Source of the DNA: Halosimplex halobium
GTDB lineage: Archaea > Halobacteriota > Halobacteria > Halobacteriales > Haloarculaceae
Direction of reading: 5' to 3'
NCBI RefSeq assembly: GCF_051414055.1
Contig: NZ_JBLKNX010000018.1
Coordinates: 62,001 to 126,000 of the forward strand
Length of the DNA stretch: 64,000 nt
Shown here: positions 53,015 through 61,119 of the stretch, piece after piece
Numbering within the stretch: position 1 is the stretch's first letter
How the letters are laid out: each line of letters starts with the position of its first letter
Translations under genes and position numbers: made by a program
Notes under the pieces: generated by a model
What the model was told of the DNA's origin: nothing
Databases searched by the model: none
The model's input: only the letters and a program-made list of their open reading frames with translations

Positions 53015-53407
53015 GATGGGTCCGGTCGTCCGGCGTCTGCCGTCCGCGCAGTCGCACGCTCCCGACGGTCTCCCCTCGCTCGCCCAGCTGCACATACCCG
53101 CGAGCGAATGCGCGCGCCGATTCCCCCTCAATGGGGGTGAGGCGCGCGCTCCGAACTCACTCGCATCACACCAGATTAGCGGCAAGTATCTCCCCCACCG
53201 CGGCGACGCACCCAGCGGAAGCGCAGCGCGAGCACCGCGAGCGCGAGAACCGGGTACGGGCGGAAGCGGCCCCCCTCCCATGGGGGGTCGACCCGACCCG
53301 GCCCGCAGCGAGCGAAGCGAGCGAGGACCGGAACCGGCCGGCACGGCCTGCCGGCCGGCCGACCGCTCGTGTTCTCTCGACACACCAGTCTTCCGAGGTG
53401 TTTCGGC
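53015..53407. other. hairpin-rich region upstream of rep, possible replication origin
   Basis: About 390 bp with no convincing gene. It holds a long hairpin at 53110-53149 (9-bp outer stem GCGCGCGCC/GGCGCGCGC and CCCCC/GGGGG inner stem), CCCCCC-TCCCAT-GGGGGG at 53270-53287, and CCGGCCGGCA-CGGCC-TGCCGGCCGG at 53334-53358, plus tandem GCGAGCGAA units near 53306. A double- or single-strand origin for the adjacent Rep is plausible (inference). Confidence 0.5.
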
Positions 53408-55396
53408 ATGAGCGGCCAGGGGTGCGGTTCTCGGCACACCAATGAGACTAACTCTGTAACGCCCTCTCAGCCCGGTAACTCCGCCGATGGTGAGCGCGAG
53501 TTACCGACCCCGGCTGAGCGCGTTGCAGAGTTCCGCGAAGAGTACGGCCACCTGGCGCAGCTGCGACTGACGGACGTACCCGGACAGAAGTTGCGCGAAT
53601 CGCTCCTGGAAGAGCATCGAACCGAGGTCGAGGTCGAACCGCTGACCGACCAGGAGGACGGGACGACTGTCTTCGAGCTGGACAAGCGCGTGCCGCTCAC
53701 CTGGGAAGCGGCCGTAGAGCAACTGCTGGAATCCTACGAGGACTCCAGAAACACGACGCTGAAGCTCGAACGCGGCTACGAAGGCCACCCGGAACACGAC
53801 GTGTTCCACAAGGACGCCGAGACCTCGTGGATGACCTCGTACCAGAAACGGTACTTCGCCGAACTGAAAGGCTGGGTCCGCGAGACCATCGGCGGAACCC
53901 GCCCGAGCGGCGGCGACTGCGCCGGGAAGTTCGAGAATCCGCACGTCGCTATCCTCACCCGGACGGCATCGTCGGTTCCGACCGGCGACCGGCTGGCTCC
54001 CGTCGACCATGCGACCGACGTAGATGAAGCGTGGAGTCCGGTCTACGACAAGATTCGGAACCACCTTCGGTCGCTCGGGTTCGACAGCGACGATTGGGAC
54101 TACTACCGGAAGGAAGAGCCGCACACGTCCGAACGCGGCGGTTCAATGAATCGGTGCTACACCCACGAACACACGATGCTGATCGTCGACGGCGCGGTCA
54201 CCGCCGAGGACTTCCGGCCGATACTGGAGAAACACGTCGAGAAGTGCGACGCGGCCGGTGCCGACGCCCACCGGAACAAGCCGTGCGCCGAACACGCGGA
54301 CAATGCGGCGAGCGACTGGAACGCTGCCGTCTCCGGGTGTCCCGACTGCGACACCCCGGTGTCGGTGTTGCCCGCCGATGAGGTCGAGGACGTGGCGGCC
54401 TACGTCGCCAGCTACACCGGCATCAAGCCCGCCGGGCTGCTGGAGCGGTCGGTCGAGTACATCGCCTGGGCAGCGACGCAGTGGGCCGCCAACCGGAAGC
54501 GACGGACGCGCTCGAACGCGGCCGGCTGGGCGGCCACAGCGGACGCCTGTAAACAGCGGTTCGAGTCCGACAAGAGCGACCAGGAGGTGAACCACGGCGA
54601 GGAGATCGCCGTCTCCGACCGCCGCGGCGTCGAGTTCGAGTGCGCCGAGTGCGGTTCCCCGTGGGGCATCGACCAGGACCAGACGCTGACCTCCGCGCGG
54701 CTGTCGGCTGCCGAGACCGCCGATTCCACAGCTGTCGCTGACGGTGGTATCGAGGTCCCCGACCGCGAGGAGCAGCTGCGCGAACAGTGGCCGTCCGCGA
54801 CCGCCGCGGCGACGGTCGGGGAGACACCGACCGAGCGCAAGAAGCGGCAGGCTATCGAGTCGCACTTGGAGAGACATCCGAACGCCACGGTGACCGAGGT
54901 ACTGGGTTCGTGTTCGCTCCCGCCCGGCGACGCGAGTCTCGTGCGCGAGGTGATGGCCGGCGTCGACCGTTCCGAGGTGGTCGGCTTCGACGACCCGCCC
55001 GACTGGCGGCTCGACGCGGTGATCGTTGACGACGAAGAACACCCGGCCGCGGTCGGCGGCGGCGTCGACATGGCTGAGGTCGTGATGCCCGTCGAGCGGT
55101 TGATGCGAGAAACCAGACTGCAGTACCACGGCGAGGAGCAGTCACCGACGATCGTGGTTCACGGGTCGGACGGTCCCGGCGAGTCCGTCGCGTCCTACGA
55201 GGCTCGTGGGCAGGCTGCCCGGTTAGTCGAACTCGGTTTCACGGAGCCGTGGGCCGCGGAGTTGCGTATGGAGTTCCAGCGGCGACACTCGGACAAATCA
55301 CTTCACGAGGTGTTTGAATCTCGGGAGGCCTATCCTCCGCCGGCAGTCGACCCGAACGCCACTGATCCACACGAGATTGGCGAAAATAGCGGGTAG
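53408..55396 (+). CDS. rolling-circle-type replication initiator (Rep)
   Basis: 662 residues from MSGQGCGSRHTNETNS; a GTG at 53369 is an alternative. HUH-type hallmarks: CYTHEHTMLIVDGAV (H-x-H, metal site) and, ~85 residues later, DVAAYVASYTGIK, a candidate for the catalytic tyrosine motif. Two Cys pairs (CPDC, CAEC) may bind zinc. A later segment (KKRQAIESHLERHPNATVTEVLGSCSLPPGDASLVREVM) looks like a winged helix. Similar to Rep proteins of haloarchaeal plasmids and pleolipovirus-like elements. Confidence 0.75.
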   Translation: MSGQGCGSRHTNETNSVTPSQPGNSADGERELPTPAERVAEFREEYGHLAQLRLTDVPGQKLRESLLEEHRTEVEVEPLTDQEDGTTVFELDKRVPLTWEAAVEQLLESYEDSRNTTLKLERGYEGHPEHDVFHKDAETSWMTSYQKRYFAELKGWVRETIGGTRPSGGDCAGKFENPHVAILTRTASSVPTGDRLAPVDHATDVDEAWSPVYDKIRNHLRSLGFDSDDWDYYRKEEPHTSERGGSMNRCYTHEHTMLIVDGAVTAEDFRPILEKHVEKCDAAGADAHRNKPCAEHADNAASDWNAAVSGCPDCDTPVSVLPADEVEDVAAYVASYTGIKPAGLLERSVEYIAWAATQWAANRKRRTRSNAAGWAATADACKQRFESDKSDQEVNHGEEIAVSDRRGVEFECAECGSPWGIDQDQTLTSARLSAAETADSTAVADGGIEVPDREEQLREQWPSATAAATVGETPTERKKRQAIESHLERHPNATVTEVLGSCSLPPGDASLVREVMAGVDRSEVVGFDDPPDWRLDAVIVDDEEHPAAVGGGVDMAEVVMPVERLMRETRLQYHGEEQSPTIVVHGSDGPGESVASYEARGQAARLVELGFTEPWAAELRMEFQRRHSDKSLHEVFESREAYPPPAVDPNATDPHEIGENSG

Positions 55397-55459
55397 AGAC
55401 ATCAATCCCAGTCAGTACCAATTGGCAATTTAGTGTCCGGAAGTCACTTTTATATATTA

Positions 55460-55807
55460 ATGCCAGACAACCAATATACAACCGTGTTGGATTCGTTACC
55501 AGACCGACCATTGTCGATTGAGGAAGCCGACGTATTGGCAAACTCGGAGCCTGAAGACGCTATAATCGCACCTCTCACAGTAATGGCAATCGACGGCGAA
55601 ACGAGTTGCGTTACTCTCAGTATTGCACGAGAGAAAGCCGAGATGACGTATTTAATGGGTTATTCCCCTTCAGAAGGCGGTTGGATTCAGATCCAATCTT
55701 GGACTAATGAGGAGTGGACCATAGAAAAGCAGGACACTGCTGTAGAGAAGTGGGTGAGTGCCAACTTTCACGAGGGAGCTGAACACTCTTTCCTCGAAGT
55801 TGATTAG
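55460..55807 (+). CDS. hypothetical AT-rich cargo protein
   Basis: 115 residues from MPDNQYTTVLDSLPDRPLSIEEADVLANSEPEDAIIAPLTVMAIDGE; a GTG 27 nt upstream is in frame. Soluble and acidic, with several Trp (GGWIQIQSWTNEEWTIEKQ). No family recognised. GC is much lower than the host genes and the rep gene, pointing to a separate origin. First gene of the AT-rich cargo block. Confidence 0.55.
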   Translation: MPDNQYTTVLDSLPDRPLSIEEADVLANSEPEDAIIAPLTVMAIDGETSCVTLSIAREKAEMTYLMGYSPSEGGWIQIQSWTNEEWTIEKQDTAVEKWVSANFHEGAEHSFLEVD

Positions 55808-55842
55808 ACCCCAAAACCTAGTTACTCTACAATAGTACGTCA

Positions 55843-56712
55843 ATGTCTATTGGAAAGAAGTCATTCAAATTGGTACTAAAGGAACTGAAAGATAGGTTCG
55901 TAACGGTTGTCGTCTCGGCCTTGATTTTAATCATATCTCTCCTCATTCTCAATAGTCAATTCCAGTTTTATGAGGTTAAGCAGCCCTCATTTTTAGCCTC
56001 TGCGTTCGGTGCTGCTGGCACTTTAATCCTAGCCTGGGTTACAATTAAGAGTTTGAAGCAAAATGAGGTTTTGATGGAAAAACACCAAGCCGAAATTAAA
56101 CCAGATTTAAAACGAGTTAGTGAATACTCAATTTCTGAAGAGGATGAAAACAAAATTCAATTTAAATTAAAGAACGTAGGGAGAGGCGAAGCTTCAAATC
56201 TACATCTCAAGCCCCAGGTGTATGTATTAGAGAGTGCTGATGATCAGGAAGATACAGATGAAGACGTGATGAGGGAGTTGACAGAATTATCAGATTTTCT
56301 TAAAGATGAGGAGACTGAGGATATCCCAACCCTTACACCACGCTCGGCCACACTGGATGGGTTACATAAGGACTCAGTCATGTCTTTTAGACATGGTGGT
56401 GTCCTAAGCGCTGGTGAATCTAAAGAATTTGAGGCTCGAATTCATTTTGATAATATAGATAGGGCACCGACTGGTGATTATGACGAGGATGAGTATCCGA
56501 GCACAGTCGTATATTCTCTGTTTTTAGAAGTGATGAAGAAAACAGACGCGTCAATGGTTGGTATTCAATTTAAGATAGCGTACGAAGACATTCTTGGGTA
56601 CACAGGCAATTGTACGTTACAAGGACGTAGTTTCGAGGTCACTGAAGTTGATGAAACAGAAGACACCCTCAAAAGTTTTCAATTTGATAAAAAGGTATTT
56701 TACAACTGGTGA
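55843..56712 (+). CDS. two-TM protein with cytoplasmic beta-sandwich-like domain (cargo A)
   Basis: 289 residues. Transmembrane helices at about 17-37 (FVTVVVSALILIISLLILNS) and 48-68 (FLASAFGAAGTLILAWVTIKSL), then a charged helix (KQNEVLMEKHQAEIKPDLKRV). A soluble domain begins NKIQFKLKNVGRGEASNLHLKPQVYVLE, with an N-x-G-x-G-x-A pattern of immunoglobulin-like sandwiches. Low GC. It resembles the protein at 57107-57934 in architecture. Confidence 0.6.
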   Translation: MSIGKKSFKLVLKELKDRFVTVVVSALILIISLLILNSQFQFYEVKQPSFLASAFGAAGTLILAWVTIKSLKQNEVLMEKHQAEIKPDLKRVSEYSISEEDENKIQFKLKNVGRGEASNLHLKPQVYVLESADDQEDTDEDVMRELTELSDFLKDEETEDIPTLTPRSATLDGLHKDSVMSFRHGGVLSAGESKEFEARIHFDNIDRAPTGDYDEDEYPSTVVYSLFLEVMKKTDASMVGIQFKIAYEDILGYTGNCTLQGRSFEVTEVDETEDTLKSFQFDKKVFYNW

Positions 56713-56862
56713 ATGGTCGTGGCGACCATGCCGACGGCCCAACTGAGAGCAGTCAGCAAGTGAGTTCCCGATACGTCGCCGACGACTGAGTCTCCGATAG
56801 GAGAGCGAACTGCCGTAGAACGGTCCCGAATACTCTAGTGAGTGCGCGATAGAACATAGTTC

Positions 56863-57060
56863 ATGGCCGTGCTGGAACATATCCAGACAGGCGAGCGGCG
56901 CGAGATCGACGGCGAACTCCCGTTCGGTGCGAGCTACGTGGTCGAAGGCTACGACGAAGAGAACGACGAGCTGTGGGAAGAGGAGCGCGTCGACCTCGAC
57001 GGCGAGACGTACATCGTCATCGACGATGGTGTAGAGATGACCTCAGTGAGAAACGGGTAG
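56863..57060 (+). CDS. 65-residue acidic protein
   Basis: MAVLEHIQTGERREIDGELPFGASYVVEGYDEENDELWEEERVDLDGETYIVIDDGVEM...: small, acidic, probably all-beta. GC is high, typical of the host, and it sits as a GC-rich island between the two AT-rich cargo genes. The ATG is preceded by GAACATAGTTC. No family recognised. Confidence 0.5.
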   Translation: MAVLEHIQTGERREIDGELPFGASYVVEGYDEENDELWEEERVDLDGETYIVIDDGVEMTSVRNG

Positions 57061-57106
57061 ATCTATTCACCCATATAATGTGTATTTGACATTAGTGTGG
57101 CCTGAT

Positions 57107-57934
57107 TTAATACTCACTCTTACTATCCTCTATTGAGGCAGAAATCGATCGATGAACAATACCTTCTAGATCTGGGAGAGCATGAAGTGGTTTCTCGGTG
57201 TTTACTCGGATTGTCTTGTCCCATCGGAAAACTTTGGACTTTACTGTTTGATCTAACTGGTCTTTGCCTTCAACCCACATCCGACATTTCACTTTATCAA
57301 TGTCCATATCTCGTAAAACAGTAATAAAGAAGGACAGATTTGCTAACTTTTCATGCCCCTCTTCATCAAAATAATGAACTGTTGGCTCTGCGGTAAATGG
57401 TACGTTTTGTTCTCTAGGTGCGAGCCCCGCACTACGGGCAAATTGGGTCTCATTTTCATCAGACCGTTGTAATCTTTTTCTTGATGCGATGATGTTCATT
57501 TCACCGATGTTCTTTGGGAATATCTCGGTTCTAAGTCTTACATCTGAAATTTCTGACCCACTCAAGTTCGATAGCTTGACTTCGATTGATTTGTCATCAT
57601 ATGAAATATCGTTTACATCCAATTCACCGCTCAATTCAGACCGTTTTAATTCAGTTTGAGACTCTAAAACCTGCTGTTGCTGAAAGTACAAGTAAACGAG
57701 TGCCCCAGATAGAAACAGAGTGACGGAGATATCCATTAGTTGCAGGGCGTGACCCATGTCAAATAGTCCATAGAATCCTGCGGAAAAGAGTGCCCCTAAG
57801 ATTAGCACACCGGCTGATATTAAGACTGTGAGGATAATCGATTTCGAGATTTCAATTTCCATGTCGTAGATCTCTTGCTTGGCTTCGCGGACAATATGTA
57901 AAAGTTGTTTTAACTCTCCGATTACTGATGTCAT
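57107..57934 (-). CDS. two-TM protein with sandwich-like domain (cargo B)
   Basis: 275 residues. Helices at about 32-58 (SIILTVLISAGVLILGALFSAGFYGLF) and 66-84 (LMDISVTLFLSGALVYLYF), then a polar helix (QQQQVLESQTELKRSEL). The soluble domain opens KSIEVKLSNLSGSEISDVRLRTEIF, parallel to the FKLKNVGRGEASNLHLKP segment of cargo A. Low GC. Its start overlaps the stop of the wHTH gene upstream, so the two are one operon. Confidence 0.6.
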   Translation of the reverse strand: MTSVIGELKQLLHIVREAKQEIYDMEIEISKSIILTVLISAGVLILGALFSAGFYGLFDMGHALQLMDISVTLFLSGALVYLYFQQQQVLESQTELKRSELSGELDVNDISYDDKSIEVKLSNLSGSEISDVRLRTEIFPKNIGEMNIIASRKRLQRSDENETQFARSAGLAPREQNVPFTAEPTVHYFDEEGHEKLANLSFFITVLRDMDIDKVKCRMWVEGKDQLDQTVKSKVFRWDKTIRVNTEKPLHALPDLEGIVHRSISASIEDSKSEY

Positions 57935-58158
57935 TGTTCTTCTGATTCATGATCTACCGCCCACCAAACCCACCCTTGACCCGCTTTTTTTCCAGCAATT
58001 CGGCCTTTATCATGCAACCTTTTCAACCGCTTTTGAGCAGCATTTTGTTTAATAGGTAACTCATTTGCAACTTCCCTTGTGGATAAAACAGGGTCAGACG
58101 CCTCTTCGAGCACAGCGATGATCTCGTCATCAGAGGCGTCCGGCTTTCGCCCAGCCAT
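57931..58158 (-). CDS. winged-helix DNA-binding protein
   Basis: 75 residues from MAGRKPDASDDEIIAVLEEASDPVLSTREVANELPIKQNAAQKRLKRLHDKGRIAGKKAGQGWVWWAVDHESEEQ. A clean wHTH: three helices, then a wing with KAGQGWVWW. Similar haloarchaeal proteins act as plasmid or virus regulators. First gene of the minus-strand pair with cargo B. The long frame upstream is not real. Confidence 0.75.
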   Translation of the reverse strand: MAGRKPDASDDEIIAVLEEASDPVLSTREVANELPIKQNAAQKRLKRLHDKGRIAGKKAGQGWVWWAVDHESEEQ

Positions 58159-58492
58159 TAGCCTAATGCAGGAACCTATCACGGTTAAATTATCACGTTC
58201 TGGACGGATTAATACTTGTAAAAGTAATATTACTGAAAAAAGTATTATTGCGTCCAAGAGTAACAATAGGTTACGGGTGCCGATTCGACCTGTCGTTCGG
58301 TAATAGGTCCCCTTCAAGGAAGTGCGGACCCCGCTGTAAGGGCAGCGGGTCCGCGTGGCTCCCGTATCCGAGGTACGGAAGCATGCCGACCGAGACACCG
58401 CGAGACTATGAAAGTCTCGCACCGACCGCTGCACAGCCTGCCGACCACCAACCCGTCGCGGACCCGCGCCGATCACGCCGGAGGCCGACCCG
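58159..58492. other. non-coding region with two hairpins
   Basis: AT-rich promoter-like DNA (58180-58260) followed by a GC-rich part. A near-perfect 12-bp hairpin spans 58324-58354 (GCGGACC(C)CGCTG ... CAGCGGGTCCGC, loop TAAGGG). A perfect GCGAGACT-ATGAA-AGTCTCGC lies at 58400-58420. Possible terminator or regulatory RNA; no convincing gene. Confidence 0.45.
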
Positions 58493-58627
58493 ATGACGGA
58501 CGACCGGCTGTTCGTCTGCGCGGCGTGCTCGACGGTGACGTTCGAGCCGGTGCGCGAGTGCCCGGCCTGCGGCGACACGGACGAACCGCTGTCGCTGGCA
58601 TTCACCTTCGAGCGAGGTGAACCGTGA
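58493..58627 (+). CDS. 44-residue zinc-ribbon peptide
   Basis: ATG at 58493, SD-like GGAGG 12 nt upstream. MTDDRLFVCAACSTVTFEPVRECPACGDTDEPLSLAFTFERGEP has two CxxC pairs (CAAC, CPAC), a compact zinc ribbon typical of haloarchaeal mobile elements. Its stop overlaps a GTG start. Confidence 0.65.
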   Translation: MTDDRLFVCAACSTVTFEPVRECPACGDTDEPLSLAFTFERGEP

Positions 58628-58704
58628 CCCGTCAGTCGACTCTGGAGGCCCGTGACCCGGTTCGCCACAGTGACTACCACCTGAACGGATCGGTGCTGTC
58701 GTGA
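58624..58704 (+). CDS. 26-residue micro-ORF
   Basis: GTG at 58624 overlaps the zinc-ribbon stop; VTRQSTLEARDPVRHSDYHLNGSVLS then stop. Supported only by the overlap. Its end runs into the left arm of the inverted repeat at 58701. Confidence 0.3.
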   Translation: MTRQSTLEARDPVRHSDYHLNGSVLS

Positions 58705-58755
58705 CATCAATGAAATCCGATAAAAACTGTCTGTTTGGGCACAAAATGATGTCAC
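58701..58755 (+). promoter_or_regulatory. integrase-operon promoter framed by an inverted repeat
   Basis: GTGACATCA (58701-58709) and TGATGTCAC (58747-58755) form a perfect 9-bp inverted repeat. Between them lies a TATA-like GATAAAAA (58719-58726), about 23 bp before the ATG at 58746. The right arm overlaps that start codon. A repressor bound to both arms could silence the integrase operon (inference). Confidence 0.5.
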
Positions 58756-58874
58756 ACACCAAAACCGAAAGTCGGCTCTTAGTCGGTGAAGGGCGAATAA
58801 GTCGCGGAATTTCACTTTCACAAGCGTGGGATCGTGCCTTTAGTGGCGCCTGTAGAAAGTTGGAGGTGTCATGA
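58746..58874 (+). CDS. 42-residue micro-ORF upstream of integrase
   Basis: MMSHTKTESRLLVGEGRISRGISLSQAWDRAFSGACRKLEVS. Basic and probably helical. Its position just after the predicted promoter and its stop overlapping the next ATG (ATGATG) favour a real gene. Function unknown. Confidence 0.45.
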   Translation: MMSHTKTESRLLVGEGRISRGISLSQAWDRAFSGACRKLEVS

Positions 58875-58936
58875 TGAAAACGGTCCCCATCGCAGGACTC
58901 CAGCGACCAGCGGAGGTGTCGGCGGACGATGACTGA
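58871..58936 (+). CDS. 21-residue micro-ORF overlapping the integrase start
   Basis: MMKTVPIAGLQRPAEVSADDD, preceded by GGAGGTGTC. It starts inside the previous stop and ends 8 nt inside int. It could serve to couple translation of int rather than encode a functional peptide. Confidence 0.35.
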   Translation: MMKTVPIAGLQRPAEVSADDD

Positions 58937-59966
58937 CCGGCGAGACGACCCGAGTGAGCTTCCAGTGCGCGATGCGGTGAGTCGGTACCTCCGACGGCGG
59001 CGAGCGGACGCGACGGACTCCAGCGTCTACTCGTGGGAGTACCGGCTGAAGATCTTCATCGAGTGGTGCGAGGGCATCGGCATCGAGCGAGTCGGTGACC
59101 TCCGCCCGGTCGACATCGATGAGTTCTACGACATCCGCAGCGGCACGGTCGAACCGACGACCCTCCGCGGCGAGATGTGGACCCTGAAAGGGTTCATTGA
59201 GTACCTCGACCAGCTGGGCGCGGTCGAGGACGACCTCCAGGACGCGGTGCGTATCCCGAACGTCGAGAAGGAAGACCGCTCGAACGACGAGCGGCTCGTT
59301 GAGGACGACGCGCTCGCGTTGATCGGCTTCTTCAGGAACGACGAAGCGGCCAGAGCGAGCCGCAACCACGCGTTCCTCGAAATCGCGTGGCACACGGGCG
59401 CTCGGATCGGCAGCATCCGCGCGCTCGATCGACGCGACGCGAACCTCGACGAGAACTACCTGGAGTTCAACCACCGGCCGGACACGGACACCGGGCTGAA
59501 GAACAAGCGCGACGGCGAACGGCCCGTCGCCATCCCGAGCGAGGTGTCCGACGTACTCGAGGAGTACATCCGCGGAGACCGCTACGACGTTCACGACGAC
59601 CACGGCCGCGCCCCGCTGCTGACCAGCACCCACGGACGGCCGGGCAAGAACACGATTCGCGTCTGGTCGTACCAGGCGACCCAGCCGTGTCTACACTCCC
59701 CGTGTCCGCACGGCCGCGAGCGCGAGCCGTGCGAGTACACCGAACACGCTCACGCGAGCAAGTGCCCATCCTCGCGGAGTCCGCACAAAATCCGCACTGG
59801 GTCCATCACCTGGCAGTTGAACATCGGCATCCCACCCGAGGTCGTCGCCGAGCGGGTGAATGCGAGCCTGAAGGTGATCGAGCAGCACTACGACAAGGAA
59901 TCTCCGCACGAGCGGATGGAGCAGCGGCGACGCCAGTACATCGAGAACATGGAGACCGACCTATGA
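58929..59966 (+). CDS. int: tyrosine integrase of the tRNA-Pro element
   Basis: 345 residues. N-terminal SAM-like DNA-binding domain (VSRYLRRRRADATDSSVYSWEYRLKIFIEWCEGIGIERVGDLRPVDIDEFY). Catalytic residues: Arg in HTGARIGSIRALDRRD, HxxR in SPHKIRTGSITWQLN, and Tyr in VIEQHYDKES. A Cys/His-rich insert (CLHSPCPHGREREPCEYTEHAHASKC) before the HxxR box may bind zinc. It ends 68 bp from the distal att repeat, as expected for a site-specific tRNA integrase. Confidence 0.93.
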   Translation: MTDRRDDPSELPVRDAVSRYLRRRRADATDSSVYSWEYRLKIFIEWCEGIGIERVGDLRPVDIDEFYDIRSGTVEPTTLRGEMWTLKGFIEYLDQLGAVEDDLQDAVRIPNVEKEDRSNDERLVEDDALALIGFFRNDEAARASRNHAFLEIAWHTGARIGSIRALDRRDANLDENYLEFNHRPDTDTGLKNKRDGERPVAIPSEVSDVLEEYIRGDRYDVHDDHGRAPLLTSTHGRPGKNTIRVWSYQATQPCLHSPCPHGREREPCEYTEHAHASKCPSSRSPHKIRTGSITWQLNIGIPPEVVAERVNASLKVIEQHYDKESPHERMEQRRRQYIENMETDL

Positions 59967-60034
59967 CGAATCCCGATACCACTTATCAGTCCGAAATCGA
60001 CCGACGGCGTAGTGACAGTAAAATAAGTTATACA

Positions 60035-60049
60035 CTGGGCGATCCCACT
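60035..60049 (+). repeat. distal att core
   Basis: CTGGGCGATCCCACT, identical to the tRNA-Pro 3' end at 51978-51992. It marks the right boundary of the element. Confidence 0.9.
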
Positions 60050-60205
60050 TCTTGCTCTATTGCCGGTAGTCGACCGATCTGAACCCTCGCGAGCACGTAT
60101 CGATATATAGTATCACGCGGGATCCGTACGCGATGTGTCCCGTTCATTCGCGCAGTTCCCTCCAGAGCGTTCCATAGGAGCCACCAGAATATGGATGGCC
60201 TCTGA

Positions 60206-60547
60206 TCACAGCCAGTTCTCGGTCAGGTAGACTACCGGTGGGAGGCTTCCGGGTTCGTCGAAGTGGTCGGTGATGGAACTGACGATCCGGAAGATCTCGA
60301 ACGGGGACAGATCCTGATCCGGGCAGTAGAACACGCCGGCGTGGTCGCCGTCGGGGTCGGCGAAATGGTCGTCGTAGGTGACGACGATCCGGCCTGTCTC
60401 GCGAGCGTACCGCCGAATCTCGGCGTCCGGCGTTCCGACTCCGAGTGTCTCGACCTCGACGACACGCTCTACGTCGTGACCGTCGCGGGCGAGTTTCCGG
60501 GCGAGGTCGGCCTCGACGTTCTCGTCGAGGAGCAACGCGAGCCGCAT
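60206..60547 (-). CDS. DUF5615 PIN-like toxin
   Basis: 113 residues. MRLALLLDENVEADLARKLARDGHDVERVVEVETLGVGTPDAEIRRYARETGRIVVTYDDHFAD matches the PIN-like DUF5615/Mut7-C group (acidic LDENV, D-x-E and TYDDHFAD). A predicted RNase. It follows the DUF433 gene by 6 bp: a toxin-antitoxin pair just outside the integrated element. Confidence 0.8.
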   Translation of the reverse strand: MRLALLLDENVEADLARKLARDGHDVERVVEVETLGVGTPDAEIRRYARETGRIVVTYDDHFADPDGDHAGVFYCPDQDLSPFEIFRIVSSITDHFDEPGSLPPVVYLTENWL

Positions 60548-60553
60548 ATTGCG

Positions 60554-60862
60554 CTACTCCTGTTCGTCAGTGAGGTCGCCGGGCCCGGTGACGACCCGTG
60601 GGTCGTCTTCGGCCGCTCGCCGGCGGTCCTCCCGCCGGTCACTGATGGCAGCCATCTCTCCGGGGTGCTCGTGGTAGTAGGCGAGTGCCCGGTAGATGTC
60701 GGCTACGTCCACGTCGAAGCGGTCCGCGACGGTCTGCGGTTCGAGACCGCGCGTCTCGACGAGCTCGTGGACTCGATAGACACCGATACGGGTGTCGTCG
60801 ATACGCGGGTCGCCGCCGAGGACTTCCGGCGTCGCGACGATGCGGGCGCTCTGCTGAGCCAT
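60554..60862 (-). CDS. DUF433 antitoxin
   Basis: 102 residues. The DUF433 core is ARIVATPEVLGGDPRIDDTRIGVYRVHELVETRGLEPQTVADRFDVDVADIYRALAYYHEHPGEM, with an HTH-like segment. A charged C-tail follows. It is the usual partner of DUF5615 toxins and presumably autoregulates the pair. Confidence 0.82.
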   Translation of the reverse strand: MAQQSARIVATPEVLGGDPRIDDTRIGVYRVHELVETRGLEPQTVADRFDVDVADIYRALAYYHEHPGEMAAISDRREDRRRAAEDDPRVVTGPGDLTDEQE

Positions 60863-61119
60863 CCTGTCGCGAGATAGACGGCGATTCGATAAAAGTGTTC
60901 GTCGAGTCGGTGCTGGGTGAAAACAATGCCCCCGATATCGAGGGGGTCCACTGACGGTGTGACACGCCCAAGGTTCGAGTGGCCGAGGGGCACTCGGCCA
61001 CGGGGCGGACAGCGAGGGCGACCGTACCCCTGATATCTCTCTCTTCGGGCCCGCAGTCGGTCCGGGCTCCTAACTGGTTTGGCCGTGTGCATTTTACCCG
61101 CGAGGGAGTCCGTAGTGGT

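Larger units (their letters stand above)
51978..60049. mobile_element. 8.1-kb integrative element in tRNA-Pro
   Basis: Bounded by the 15-bp direct repeat CTGGGCGATCCCACT, once in the tRNA 3' end (51978-51992) and once at 60035-60049, 68 bp after the integrase stop. Contents: micro-ORFs, rolling-circle-type rep, AT-rich cargo, wHTH, zinc-ribbon peptides and a tyrosine integrase. No capsid or spike genes are visible, so it looks like an integrative plasmid rather than a full provirus. Confidence 0.9.

Noticed and set aside
53016..53411. 131-codon plus-strand frame between the zinc-finger gene and rep.
   Set aside because: It runs through strong hairpins and the translation is Pro/Arg/Gly-rich with no recognisable domain. 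Treated as non-coding, although its ATG directly follows the upstream stop.
51978..60049. Full pleolipovirus-type provirus.
   Set aside because: Rep and integrase fit, but no spike, VP3-like membrane protein or ATPase gene is recognisable.
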